27,547 nucleotides of DNA from Oppiella nova (Eukaryota > Arthropoda > Arachnida > Sarcoptiformes > Oppiidae): the NCBI GenBank assembly GCA_905397405.1, contig CAJPVJ010000347.1, positions 1 through 27,547 on the forward strand, given 5' to 3'. A model generated the notes under the pieces. That model had not been told where the DNA came from. It worked only from the letters and a program-made list of their open reading frames with translations, and made no database searches. Position numbers and translations under genes: made by a program. Below are positions 1 to 12,375 of this stretch, one piece after another. Every line of letters begins with the position of its first letter. Positions within the stretch are counted from its first letter, which is position 1.

Positions 1-94
1 GACCACATCTCCCTGAAAGTCATTGTCCACTAAATTATTAATCGTGACTTTCTATCCGTACTATTATTTCATTCAATTTCTGATTCGTTCGCTG

Positions 95-121
95 CTCTCT
101 CTCTCTCTCTCTCTCTCTCTC
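95..121. repeat. (CT)n microsatellite
   Basis: Uninterrupted CT dinucleotide run of about 27 bases. It is one of six long GA/CT tracts in the first 9 kb. Confidence 0.95.
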
Positions 122-3100
122 CACTTAAATAAAGCAAAAAATAAAATAAAATAAAAAGTTTGTCTGAAAAAAGATTGTTATAATAATTCACATAATGTTT
201 ATTGTACGGTAAAGTAAATGATAGTTAAGAGAGTGTTTTTCTCCTCGAAATACGCTAAAAATGGTTGAAATTATGATTTTGTTTTGTTGTTTAAACTCTT
301 GAAAAGAAGAAAACAATAAAACAAAACACATTCCGTGCGTTTGGATTGAAGCGCTCATCAAATTAATATACAAGTACTGGAGACCGATATATAGAAATAT
401 ACTGTATGTACGGTATATACCTGTATGTATAGTGAACAACACCATACAGTGAAATCCTGTGGATAGCGTGAGAATATATCATTACAAACATCAACTCAAA
501 CTTGGCGTACGATTATATCATTGCTATATTAGTTTTGCAGGTATAGCCAACTCGTCGTAATAAAATGCTATTCACTTACAATAGTGTACACTCGCTATGA
601 ACCCAACTATAATTAGACGCCTTTCCTATTGGACCCAACCATACAAAACACTTGTATAGTAATATGCAATTACCGTATATTTATCGTATATAACTATAAA
701 ATTATGTACATTTTATGAGACAATAATAGCCACCGAATTCGGTTTGATATGCATATTAACTGCTTTTTAAATTATTCATTACCCATTCAATCAACAAATA
801 TATTTAAAATTAACTTTAAAATTCAATTTTTATGTAAATAATATCCCAGCATATTTATGACTAATTCAATTTAATATGTAGTTGTTTATCAGTTATTTAA
901 AAAAACACATTTTGTTTTCCATTCATTATTTGTTTCATTTGTCAATCATAAAATATTTTAAGTGCATATAAAAAGTTATTTGTTTAAATTACAATACTGA
1001 TCTAATGATTAGTTTTAGAGCCAAGACAAATAAATTACAGTTATTTCCAAAAGTAGAAACGTTTTTATTTTATTTTTTAATCATTATTCTTAGAAATACA
1101 GTTTTTATTCTGTATATGCTAAAAATACTGTATAAATATGCATACTATACATGCATTTTATATTCATTTTACGATAGTATAAGTACTCGTTTAGAAATAT
1201 AATTCAGTAATTCAGCAATTAATACATATTTGGGCAAGAATAAAAAACAAAAAACTGATTGTATGAATAATAGGCGAGTCAAAGGGAAATTCCCGTTCAT
1301 ATAGTGAGCACATCCTGACGCTCTCATAATAGAGGTTCTCAATGCCAAACCAACAGCAAAATTATTTGCAACAAATAATACATAATAGAGAGTCGATTAG
1401 AATGTGGTGTTCGCTAGAAATGTCAAATTCATATAAAGAATCGGTTATTATTAGCATAATATTAGCATAATATCAAACATGCCTTTTGTGATATGCCTGG
1501 CTATATTTTGCCCCAAAGTGCTTGTGGTGGTAGTGGAGGTAGCACTCAGTCAACAGTCAATACAAACATTTAGATATTAATAAATGCAAGACTTGTATCG
1601 CAGTCTTATCAAATATATTTCTATGGAGTCTATAAAGAATATATGTATAGTACACACAAATCATATAATAATAATAATTCAAATTACTTTTTTATAATAG
1701 TATGGAATAAATTAATATATTAAACAAATCATCAATTTTAGAAATTCAATAATTTGATACTAAATGGCGATTAGTTCTCATATTTTTGTAGTTAATGTTT
1801 GTTGTATTGGCCCCAAGAATGTCAAGAATTAAACCATTTTTGTTATCATCAAAATTGAATGCCGTATTTTAATTATTATTAAAATATTATTAAACAAGAA
1901 ATAATAATTTATAAATACATAGAATAACGTTAAGTTACTATAATATTATTGTAATGAAATGGAAACTATAAGACAATCAATAATAATCAATAGGATTCAT
2001 GAGACGCCAGGACAATTATTCATCATTGATGGCAACGATTAAGCCTTAGGTGATGAATATGCGGTCTCTTTGGCGGTCATTAAAATATAATTTATTGATA
2101 GGTCTTAAGCAAGTGTTTAACACTATTCCCATTCTCTATGGCATACTATATTGAAATGAGAGAAAATTGTTATTTAAATTGTTTTCTTGTTTGGCATATA
2201 AATGCCTTTACTTTAAATAAGTTATGAACTTATTTTTTGAGTTAATTTGTTTAAATGGTATTTTAATGTGACATAAATTCATTTAAATGAATGTTTTAAA
2301 ATTGATTGCTTTTTAGGTTTTGACAAATACGGATAAATTAGTTATATTTAAGTTTTCAATAAAATTCAATGTTTGATAATGAATTAGATTTTAATTTGTT
2401 GTTAGTTTTGAAAAGTTTAGAAAATGTATTTTTGAACCTTTTTATAACAATGAGTAAACATGTTTTAATTACAATCTACATTATCATTACGTTTTTAAAT
2501 TTTGTATTTTGTATTGCATTTGATTTCAAATTTGATTAAATGTACATTAAAAATCTTATTAAAATAAGACAGTAGTGAACATAAATAAAATCATTATTTT
2601 TGTCTTTAAGCTAAAAATTAATAATTAAATGATTCATCATTTTATAAAACGTATAATTAAATCAAAATTTATTGATTGTACATAAAATTGCATATTTATA
2701 ATAATAACATAATTTTTCTATTAATATATAATATGCAAATTTTATTAATCTATTTTTAAATTTGAAACTATCATCAATAAAAGCACAAGGTCAAAGATAT
2801 TATAATTAAATGTTACATTATTGTTTTATAAATCGTTTGCATGTTTTAAATAATTTCCTAAAATTCTTATATTTTCCTTATCATAAAATTTGTTAAATTT
2901 TTGTTTTATTCAAATTTAATATATATTTAAATTCCAGTTTTTAAAAGTCAATTATTATTGAATCAATTTTCTTATGTTTTCCCAAAATTTCATGTCTTGT
3001 GCCATAACTGTAAAGATTAGATGCTATGAAGAAATTTTAATAAATTTCAGATAAAGTTCTCAATAGAGCTTATCGTATGTACAGTATATTCTTCATTATA

Positions 3101-3428
3101 CAGTGTATTGTATGTGTTTGTGTTAAATATAGAGAAAATGACAAAACTATCAAATATTCTCTTTACTTGTTAGAGGATAACAGACTTTTAATGAAGTTTT
3201 AATGGCCGTGAAATCTGTCATCAGAATCATCTAATAATAAAAGTGAAGCAAAATGTATGGAAAGGAATCTCTGCATAAATGCCGGTTTGAGAGTTGAGCT
3301 TAAGATCGATTAGACGAAAGTCTTATTTTGTTCGCACACTCAACACAAACCATATTATTAAATAAGACCAAGAATTATATTTAAAAATGCAATTCTTTTC
3401 TTTAATTATATTTAGACTAACTTTAGAT

Positions 3429-3450
3429 GAGAGAGAGAGAGAGAGAGAGA
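3429..3450. repeat. (GA)n microsatellite
   Basis: Uninterrupted GA run of 22 bases. It is followed by a GC-richer island (3455-3560) that carries another short GAGAGAG stretch. Confidence 0.95.
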
Positions 3451-4676
3451 ATCGGCATTCGTTTGTAAGCCGAGTTGTAATGGGAGAGAGCGTGGGATTA
3501 GTGGAGTCTCGACTTCATTGCGATTTCAATTTATAGCCGACGACTCCCTTGTTTTAAGCAATCAATCTATTGTTGAATAAAATTATTTCTTAATAATAAT
3601 ACGTTTTTATTCACCATACATAACATACCATACAGTTTATAAACGTCTTTTCATTTGTACTCTTATTACATGTTTCTATTGTGTGTCATTTATCTCATAA
3701 TTCTTAAGATATGGTAGTTTATCCGAAACTTATATTTTTATAAATAACAAATAAGTTATATGAAATCCGTATGCAACCCTGAACTTTTAGTAATTGTTCG
3801 TAAATAGTATACTCTTTGTATTATTTAAATGGTTTGTAGAATATAAACCTTTAACAATCATACACTGTACATAATTTAGTAATTACTGGTATATTCTGAA
3901 CTTAATAAGTTTGATAGTATTTTTAAATCCTTGCCTTAATGTATGATACAGATATATTAATTTAAATAATAAATAGTATATTCATATTTCACATATCAAT
4001 CTTTACATTGAGAATGATTGTAGGTTTGTGTGATAGACTAGAATTGCATTAATCTATAGTAACTTTGTTATGATATTATAATAGGAATGTAGAGAATGAA
4101 TGTCAATGACATCAAAGACTTGAAAACGGTTTCTCTCTAATCGTTACATCAAAGCATTTCTTTGTATCATATCATACGAAACAGACTATTGTATTGTGAG
4201 TGAATTTTTGTGGTAAAACTCTTATTGAGATAATAACCAAAGATTTAGACAGAAATGATAGCTCAAAGATATATGGAGACAGGACTGGCACCTACTTATG
4301 TATATTATATGTTCATAACAGCACTTCTCTTTGTTTTGCTCCAATGAATTACAACTCAAAGATTACAGAAGATGTGAAATGAGTGGCCATTATATGGAGA
4401 TATCATTTACAGACTTGACGGCCAACAGAGACAAACTGTGATCCCAAACATAGCCCACTCTCTCCTCTAAACTATTGAAAATATCCTTTTTTCAAATGTT
4501 TATCAATTTTCTGTTTTCCGCACCATTTACTCGTATAGCTGTTAATGAGGCAAAAGTGATGCAAAAATTGATGCATAAGTTTTGTATAAAATCTTTTTCA
4601 AGACTAAATATCCGTTTACCAAATGACTCTTAAAATTTAATATTACTCACCAGTATCACTTTTTATTATTATTTTT

Positions 4677-4721
4677 GAGAGACATAGAGAGAGAGAGAGA
4701 CATAGAGAGAGAGAGAGACAT

Positions 4722-4783
<62 letters not shown>
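4677..4783. repeat. Compound GA-rich repeat with GACATA spacers
   Basis: About 107 bases of GA dinucleotides, broken at intervals by the hexamer GACATA. This gives a higher-order unit of the type GACATA(GA)n. The first units are nearly equal in length, while later ones differ and one carries GATA instead. The pattern points to expansion of a compound unit as well as dinucleotide slippage. Confidence 0.95.
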
Positions 4784-6981
4784 CTTAATTAATGTATTTT
4801 CAGTATTTTAAATTGCTATTTAGTTAATAAACATTTTAAAAAGCTAAAATATCATATTGTGAGACAGTGTTTAAAATCAAGTATAGATGCAAATCAGTGG
4901 CATTAAAATAATTATGACCACATCTCAATTTTACAACATTTTTCGATTAATTTTAAGTGTTTTTTATTATAATTTATTTATGATCACATTTAAATGAATT
5001 TCAATTTATATTAAGCAAAACACGAAAATGTTTTAATAAAACATCAATGAAATGGTTTTATTATTTTACTTTATGGTAATCCAGACCAATAAAGGATTGG
5101 TTTTGAAAACAAAAACAATAAATTAAATGAATAATTAAAAATCTTATCAAAGCTGACATTAGGTGTGTGCTATACGTGTCAATCATATGAACAGTATTTG
5201 GGAATTTAAAATGTGAGCTAAAACTGCAATAAAAGTTTTTCCTCTTTGTTTTGGGAACTCATAAAATTTATTGAGCGGATTGTATGCAATCAATAAAATC
5301 ATTGGCAATAAAATTACTTCAATTTTTGTCTATTTCTTCCATACAATTGATGCCTAAATGAGTGCAAACATCAATAATAAACATTAGTTTTGTCTGAATT
5401 TAATGGCAATAAATAGTCTTTAATTGACAATATTTTTACGAAATTCCATTTCATATGGTTATAAATCTTATGAATAGTTAGTTTAAATAAACTAGGACTT
5501 GACTTAAATTATCAAAATACAAATATAACTATTTTCAATTTATTGCAAATATTTAGTATGTATTTTCATATGTTTTAACATTGTTTTTATTTTTGTAATG
5601 GTTCAATTAATATATTTTCAGATAATTGTATTATTTATGACTTTAATTTAAATAATAATTACTTTATTTTTATGGTAATAGAAAATTAATAAAAATATTA
5701 CTAAAATTATTCAAAACTTTGGCAAAAATTGATAAAATTTGTATTATAACTCAAAAATAATTTTAATTTTGTTTTTATATTAATATGGTTGAAAGTAAAC
5801 TACGATAGTAAATTAATGATTCATTTAACATATGAAATAGATAGCAGCATATTAAATGTAATATTAGCTACAAATCATTGGAATTCTTATCAAATATCGA
5901 TGATTTTGTAAACTTTTTATTATGCATTTTATGGACTAAATCTAAACTATTTAGTTGAATATTATGGCATAAAAAACAAACACAAAAATAATGTATTCAT
6001 AACTTAAAGATTAATTTTTTATGGGTAGCGCTATTTTGCGGAATAGAACGTTTGTGTCCTGCTCATAATTATAACAAAGTTTATTAATTGAAAAGAGATA
6101 GCAATCTAGAAATTAATATAAGTACATTAAAACTCGACTGTTGTTCAGTCCCGATTAGTAATTTATAAATATTAAATACATCTAATATAATATATTCACT
6201 TTTATTTGATAGACAGATCTTTTGAAATTCAAAACAATAATCAGAATATTTATTCACAAAAGTTATTAAGTTATAATATATCTGAAGTCAGTGTCAAAAT
6301 TATGATTGTAAATACAATGTACATACATTGTTATCTAGGTATTTTTGTTAAGGTATTCACAGGAATTTCTAAATCGACTATTTATAAATCAAATTAATAC
6401 TTTAGTTATTACAATATTATATGTTCCGTATTGTATTATAATTTGTAATTTAAATTATTTATAATGTTTTTTACATTTTTTATATAAATAATGTATTTTG
6501 TTTTGTTTTCATGTTTTGTCAATTATATTTATTGCTTATTATTATATTATATTTTCTCAACAATTGATTAATAAGTTATGCATCGATTATATAAATATAT
6601 ACTGAATAATGTGTGTTATATGCCACCAGTTTATTACTATATTTCTATAATTAATCATATGTTGAGAGACAGGACAATTTGTTGATTGTCAACCAATAAT
6701 TGTTATTTTTAAATAATGATACTTTCATAAATTAACACTTTTGATGTAAATATACTGTAGATTTCAATTCATTGTTTAAAAGTCGTTTAATTTTGGATTT
6801 GAGTCAAAACATGGGAAAATTTATTGGTTTTTACATTATTATTATACAGTTAAGTTATCAACTATTTAATTACATTTTATTAAGAAGTTACTACATTTAC
6901 AGACTATTATCGTATGTTAGTAATAATTGAACATAAGATTATTTTTAATTTAATATCCAGTGAAAATAGTTATATTTACAA

Positions 6982-7407
6982 ATACAAGATATGCATTTTG
7001 TTTAATATCAACAACATTTTCAATGTATATAAATGTATAAACCTATACGAGGTATATTTATTTAACATGCACATATTTTATAATTTATTTTTCCTTTGGA
7101 TTCTAATATTTAGTTATACAATATTCTGTTCACAATGTATATTGAATATTATTAGTACTAATTGATTGAAATTAAATACATAATAAATATGATTACCATT
7201 ATCAATTATTTCTAAACATTAAATCCTTGTGCGACTCATTTAATACAGGCATTCATGTGTTCAACAATTAATATTGTCTTCATAATATAAAAATAAAAAA
7301 TAAATATTAATATAATATATATGATTGTTTGCTTTACTGGATATCCATTACAATCACATTCACTGCAGGAATAGACAAGAATTTGTTATTCAACTCATTT
7401 AATGACA
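6982..7407. repeat. Direct repeat, copy 1 (426 bp)
   Basis: First copy of a 426-bp segment that recurs at 7540-7964. By eye the copies differ at about six single-base substitutions plus a 1-base indel (GTCTTCAT here, GTCTCAT in copy 2), roughly 98% identity. Both copies end at the same AATGACA. No coding potential is evident; the frames inside are AT-rich and unrecognised. Confidence 0.93.
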
Positions 7408-7539
7408 CAATAGTTGATAAATTAATGTAAAATAATTCTTCAATGATGTAAATGTCTGATAATAGCATACAATCATTATTAACTTGTATTCTAATAAAAA
7501 TTAAATTATAGGTCACTTTTATCAATATAAATGTCATAC

Positions 7540-7964
7540 ATACAAGATATGCATTTTGTTTAATATCAACAACATTTTCAATGTATATAAATGTATAAAC
7601 CTATATGAGGTATATTTATTTAACATGCACATATTTTATAATTTATTTTTCCTTTGGATTCTAATATTTAGTTATACAATATTTTGTTCACAATGCATAT
7701 TGAATATTATTAGTACTAATTGATTTAAATTAAATACATAATAAATATTATTACCATTATCAATTATTTCTAAACATTAAATTCTTGTGCGACTCATTTA
7801 ATACAGGCATTCATGTGTTCAACAATTAATATTGTCTCATAATATAAAAATAAAAAATAAATATTAATATAATATATATGATTGTTTGCTTTACTGGATA
7901 TCCATTACAATCACATTCACTGCAGGAATAGACAAGAATTTGTTATTCAACTCATTTAATGACA
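7540..7964. repeat. Direct repeat, copy 2 (425 bp)
   Basis: Second copy of the 6982-7407 segment in the same orientation, separated from it by 132 bp of unrelated sequence. No terminal inverted repeats or target-site duplications are visible, so this looks like a segmental duplication (or an assembly duplication of alleles), not a transposon insertion. Confidence 0.93.
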
Positions 7965-8028
7965 AAATTTACTTTAAATATCATATATTCTATCGCTTCA
8001 TAAATAAATCAAATAAATGAAAAAACAA

Positions 8029-8047
8029 TCTCTCTCTCTCTCTCTCT
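8029..8047. repeat. (CT)n microsatellite
   Basis: CT run of 19 bases whose last base is also the first base of the left arm of the 45-bp inverted repeat. Confidence 0.93.
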
Positions 8048-8190
8048 GGACCGGATGGACATTCAATGAAACAATAATATCATAAAAATAATATTATTAT
8101 TTTGCAAATGTTTAAGAAATATGATTTTCTATTTAAAAAATAATTAATTATCAAGCGGGTCATTTATAAAATATGTTTATGCTTAACATG

Positions 8191-8221
<31 letters not shown>

Positions 8222-8585
8222 TAAAGGAACAAAACAAACGCAACGCTTGAGAAAAGTTATAAAATAGAGAGATGTCTGTGCGGGCAAAGAGCCGGTGCAT
8301 CCATATTATGATTGGCTGTTGTGTGGATTCAGACGACAATTATTGTCTTCTTGTCGACGGCTTTTAGTTTAGAGGAAATGAAGTCTTCTTTTTCTCACTC
8401 CATTCCCATTCCCCTCCTATTCTATACTTTTATTTATTCTGACTTTAAATTTACAAAAAAATACATTTTGAATACAAAAAAATATAATATATTTTTATGA
8501 ATTCAGAGACAAAAGAATTTTTAGTTTATTTAGAAATAATTTATTTTTATGATATTATTGTTTCATTGAATGTCCATCCGGTCCA
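8047..8585. repeat. Foldback-like element with perfect 45-bp inverted arms
   Basis: The left arm 8047-8091 (beginning TGGACCGGATGGACATTC) and the right arm 8541-8585 are exact reverse complements over 45 bases. They enclose 449 bp. The interior carries a CT tract (8191-8217), a TATA-like TATAAAA (8258-8264) and a 31-codon frame at 8272-8367 with no recognisable homology. There is no transposase, and no clear target-site duplication flanks the arms. It could be a non-autonomous DNA element of the MITE or foldback type, or an inverted duplication. The arms are certain; the classification is inference. Confidence 0.8.
8191..8217. repeat. (CT)n microsatellite
   Basis: CT run of 27 bases inside the 449-bp interval between the 45-bp inverted arms. 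Confidence 0.95.
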
Positions 8586-8861
8586 CAGAAAAGGATGAAA
8601 TGCTTTATATGTTTGTATAAAATAATTGCATTTTATTTGTTAGAAATTTAAGCCCCAAAACAATTCAATGCATTTAAAACACCAACAAAAGCATCGAAAA
8701 CTCACATCAATAAAGACATCAATTTTGTAGAAATGCTATAAATTTTGTTAAATATTACGGAATTAGAAGCAAAACTTATTTTGGATCATAACATATAAAA
8801 TATTTTCCAAATGAAAAAATTGGTTTTAATGTTCACTCAATTAATCTTAAGTTAAGGATAA

Positions 8862-8897
<36 letters not shown>

Positions 8898-11800
8898 GCC
8901 ATTATATCCAATAATACAATAGTTTTTAATTTGAAAGATTCGTATGGATTAGTGGTCTTACATTTATAGTGCCATCATTTGGTGGCCCGGCTTATGGGTA
9001 ATGAAGATTGTGCGGCGATATGTGCGCCAAACAACTCTCCAAATCCTTTGCCAGTTATTTAGCTTTGAATTCATATGAGAATTGATAGAAGAAGAGGAAA
9101 GTTGTGAAATGAATGGCACCGTTCGTTCAAATTATTCTTGTTTGTCATTCTTGGGCTAAACGTATACTCTTTGAGCTCTGGATGTCGTTCCGCTTTATTT
9201 AATAATATTATAGACATAAAAGAGGAAAGACTTCTTTAATTCAAATATCATTCCATAACTTATTTTAATTATTTATAATTTCTGTTGTTTATCACAACAA
9301 TAGTATAATTGTCACCTAAACTGAAAAATAATGTATAAAGAATATAATTAAATAGTTATTTGCAATATAGAAAAGTATTACTTATTTTTATTTATATTAG
9401 AAAATAGAGTTAGCTAAATTTTCTGACAGCATTACAACTCGAGAGTATATTTTTTCCTCTTATTTAAAACACTATAATAATCTCCCTTATTTCAATCTCA
9501 GCAAAATACCGTCAACGCTACGAAACGAAAATACACAAAAAGGTTTGTGCGAATCGTGAGTTATGGCCCTATCATTGAAAAGTTGATTTAATCCCATAAC
9601 ATATGAACGCTATTAGTTTGGCAGAGGTTTTACTCCAATTTTGACTCCGAATCTGGATATGTGTTGTGTTTTCATTGCTTTTGTGTTATTTTACTTTTTT
9701 ATCCAAAAACTTATTTTATCCCAAAACCCGGCAATTGTTTGTCACCACTCATGCCAAACACAACCCCAACGCACACATCGGCTCTCATTATTGCTTTTCA
9801 CTCGTATTATATCATATTATATGATATCATAAAGTTTTACAGTTATTTCTAATAGTTATAATATATGAAAACACAATGCCATCAATAAATTGTATTTTAT
9901 AATCAATTATGAGTTTGTAAATCACAAATCTTTGCCATCTATGTTACTATTGTTTTTATAGTCTAAAACAATTTTGTCTGCTGGATTATTTTTAGGTTAA
10001 CTAACATATTAAAGAATAATTATTTTAATTTATACTGTATTTGATTTGTTATGATTCTTTAAGAGTTTATTTCTGTAAAATTAAAATTAACTAATCAATT
10101 TTAATTTAAGCTTGATATAATAATACAAAATCAGACAGTTCAAAGAATCTAAATGAGTTAATAATGATCATTTTAGTTTAATTGCTACTATTTTTTATAT
10201 TTTATTTAAATGTGCTTTTAATTAAATTAAATTATGTTGTGCCTCCTATATATTTTTAATTTAAATGTTAGAAAATACTGTTAATAATGTAAAAATAATT
10301 TAAAATAATGTTAAAATGATAAAAGTAATGTAAATTTGACTCAAATTAGATAAAATAGATCTCTTCATAAGTCCTTCTAATGTGAATGCATTGACGGATG
10401 CAATGACTCTCATAATATTTAGTTAAATCTTTTAGATAAGAATTGCTATCTAAGTATTTTTGAGAATTTAAGAAGTAAGTTAGTAGTTTTAGCAGCCAAT
10501 TTCGTTAAAATGCGAAACTTTTATTGGCGTTGTAAAGTAAAAAAGCTTTAAATTTTTAGGACTTACAGTAACTGATATTTATTACAGAATTTAGTTTATA
10601 TTTTCTCTGTATATGAGCTGAAAACGATAGTTTGAGCTAATATTCAAATATAGTTTATTACAAAACATTTCACATATTACCAAAATATTTTCAATAAATA
10701 TTTCGGCTTATATTTGATTTTTACTAAAGATTAAATGTTTAAAATCCAGAATGTCTTATAAAGTTTACCATATTTTTATCCTATAAGTTACTATAAATCG
10801 TTGCTCTTTAATACAGTATTGAATAATAAATAATTAAAACTTTTAAATAATACAGTTTCAATGTTATTCATAAGTTTTATAATAAATTAACATTTAAATG
10901 CTATAGAATTTAGGTAATTTAGGTATTTGAATATTATTGTATAGTAACCGTTAAATAATGTTTGAAATGTAAGTTAATACTATATTATGATTGGTAAAAT
11001 TAAATCTCTCATTAAAGAGTAAAATTATCGTTACTTTATCATTCTTTATTTAGTAAATATATTATGAGTAACTTAAATAATATAAAACTTTTTTCTGTTG
11101 CAATCTCTTTAAGTCTAGAGAAATATCAATCACTTCTATATAACTTTGAATACAATTAGTTCTAAACATCTCTAAACAGTTATTCACATATTTTATGAAT
11201 ACAAATCTTGAATGAGATTTAGCTGATTGTTAGATAAAATTGATTGAGAAATAAGTATTTATATGAGACATAAATCCCACTGAGATTTGTTGCAAACTTA
11301 GAGACAGCATTCGATTGTATTACAACATTGAGTATAGAGTGGTGTTATGTGTTTATGTGTTGTCGCCGTTTAAATGTATCGCTCAGACGATTGAGACTCA
11401 GATGGAGAGGTCGGGAGCGTCGGGACCGTCAATCCTATACGAAGATATTAATGGTTGCTGAACTAACTCAATGAGAATTTTTGTTAGAGAAGTTAGTTTT
11501 GAGAAATGTACACGACATTATTATTGACTTTTGATATAAGCGCGAGTAGAATTACGTATAGAATTGAGAACTGTTCAGTCTTAATAACATTTAATTAATA
11601 TTATCTCATCTTTCGGACCACTTTTACTCGTATATGTTATCACAAGTTATTTTGTCTGCCAAATAGCTCCTCGTATCGACACTCGAGTGTCTATACAATA
11701 ATATACAATATATTGTGTGATTTCTTTAAGCAAATATCAATAAATGTTTTGTTAACAAACAAACAAGTAAGTTTTTAATTAAATAAAAATTTAAAATATT

Positions 11801-12137
11801 TTGTGGCTATATTAATAATTCAAACATTTCTACCGTATAATTATTAAGTGTGTTTATAAAGATTATTTTGTTTTAAAATTCTTGTTATAAATTAATTTTT
11901 ACATATTCTTTGTAAATCTTATGAACAAAATGAACAAACTTCTATAGTATTTAAGATTTAGTAATGAAAGATGAACATAAAAATATAAGTTTTTATAATC
12001 ATTTTATATGTTATGAACAAATGAAATTGTGGTCTAGTATTACCATTCAGTGTTTTACACTTTGTATTGTAAAAGTTATTGTTTTATTTATGTTCCCAAT
12101 ATATCTACAAATGATTCATTTAAATCAGTCTTGCTAA
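8586..12137. other. AT-rich gene-free region
   Basis: No gene is supportable. Islands with higher GC lie at about 8940-9200, 9480-9790 and 11280-11700. At 11355-11474 a 39-codon arginine-rich frame opens with ATG, but nothing else supports it. A perfect 14-bp palindrome, GACACTCGAGTGTC, sits at 11678-11691. The reading frames at 9641-9852 start at TTG or ATG in AT-rich sequence and are not convincing. Nothing matches a tRNA B box or a snRNA. Confidence 0.55.
8865..8893. repeat. (CT)n microsatellite
   Basis: CT run of 29 bases, directly left of a GC-richer island (8940-9070). Confidence 0.95.
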
Positions 12138-12375
12138 TAGGGTCCCTGCAATGAGGGTCTGTGTAGGGTCTCCGCGACCCTACGGAGGGTCTGGGTAGGG
12201 TTGGGTCTTGATACTTTGATGGTAGGTTGGGTTCGGGAGTCCCTCAACGAGTTGGAGGGTCTGGTAGGGTCCCCTCCAAACCCATTTTTATCACTGAAGT
12301 CTGTTTGAGTATCACCTGAAGACTTGCCTTCCTCTTTGACGCCATATTGAGTATGGTAGGGTCGGTAGGGTCTGC
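12138..12375. repeat. G-rich TAGGGT-type degenerate repeat with G-quadruplex motif
   Basis: The unit GAGGGTCTGNGTAGGGTC recurs at 12153-12170, 12185-12202 (last base T) and 12255-12271 (one base shorter). Two tandem GGTAGGGTC units follow at 12355-12372. Positions 12187-12205 read GGG-TCT-GGG-TA-GGG-TT-GGG, which satisfies the standard four-tract G-quadruplex pattern. The motif resembles telomere-type TTAGGG sequence but is not the TTAGG repeat typical of arthropods. The cluster is sharply more GC-rich than its surroundings. It could be a decayed minisatellite, an interstitial telomere-like tract or part of a transposon. Confidence 0.8.

Larger units (their letters stand above)
1..6981. other. 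AT-rich gene-free region
   Basis: I see no gene here. All reading frames longer than 60 codons are AT-driven, and none resembles a known protein. The stretch holds GA/CT microsatellites (listed separately) and a few islands of higher GC: about 1261-1560, 1975-2110 and 3455-3560. Within 1975-2110, TATTCATCA (2017-2025) and its reverse complement TGATGAATA (2051-2059) could form a stem. A 33-codon frame at 1479-1580 has a hydrophobic start but no other support. The region could be intergenic, or part of a long intron or regulatory domain of a gene outside the window. The sequence does not decide this. Confidence 0.6.

Noticed and set aside
188-7537. Frames of 60 to 85 codons at 188, 1005, 4200, 6206, 6914 and 7334
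   Set aside because: AT-rich composition with Ile/Tyr/Asn/Phe-heavy proteins and no homology. One of them overlaps a duplicated non-coding segment.
8312-9852. Frames at 8312, 9641 and 9661
   Set aside because: The frames at 8312 and 9641 open at TTG, not ATG. None has family resemblance or splice context.
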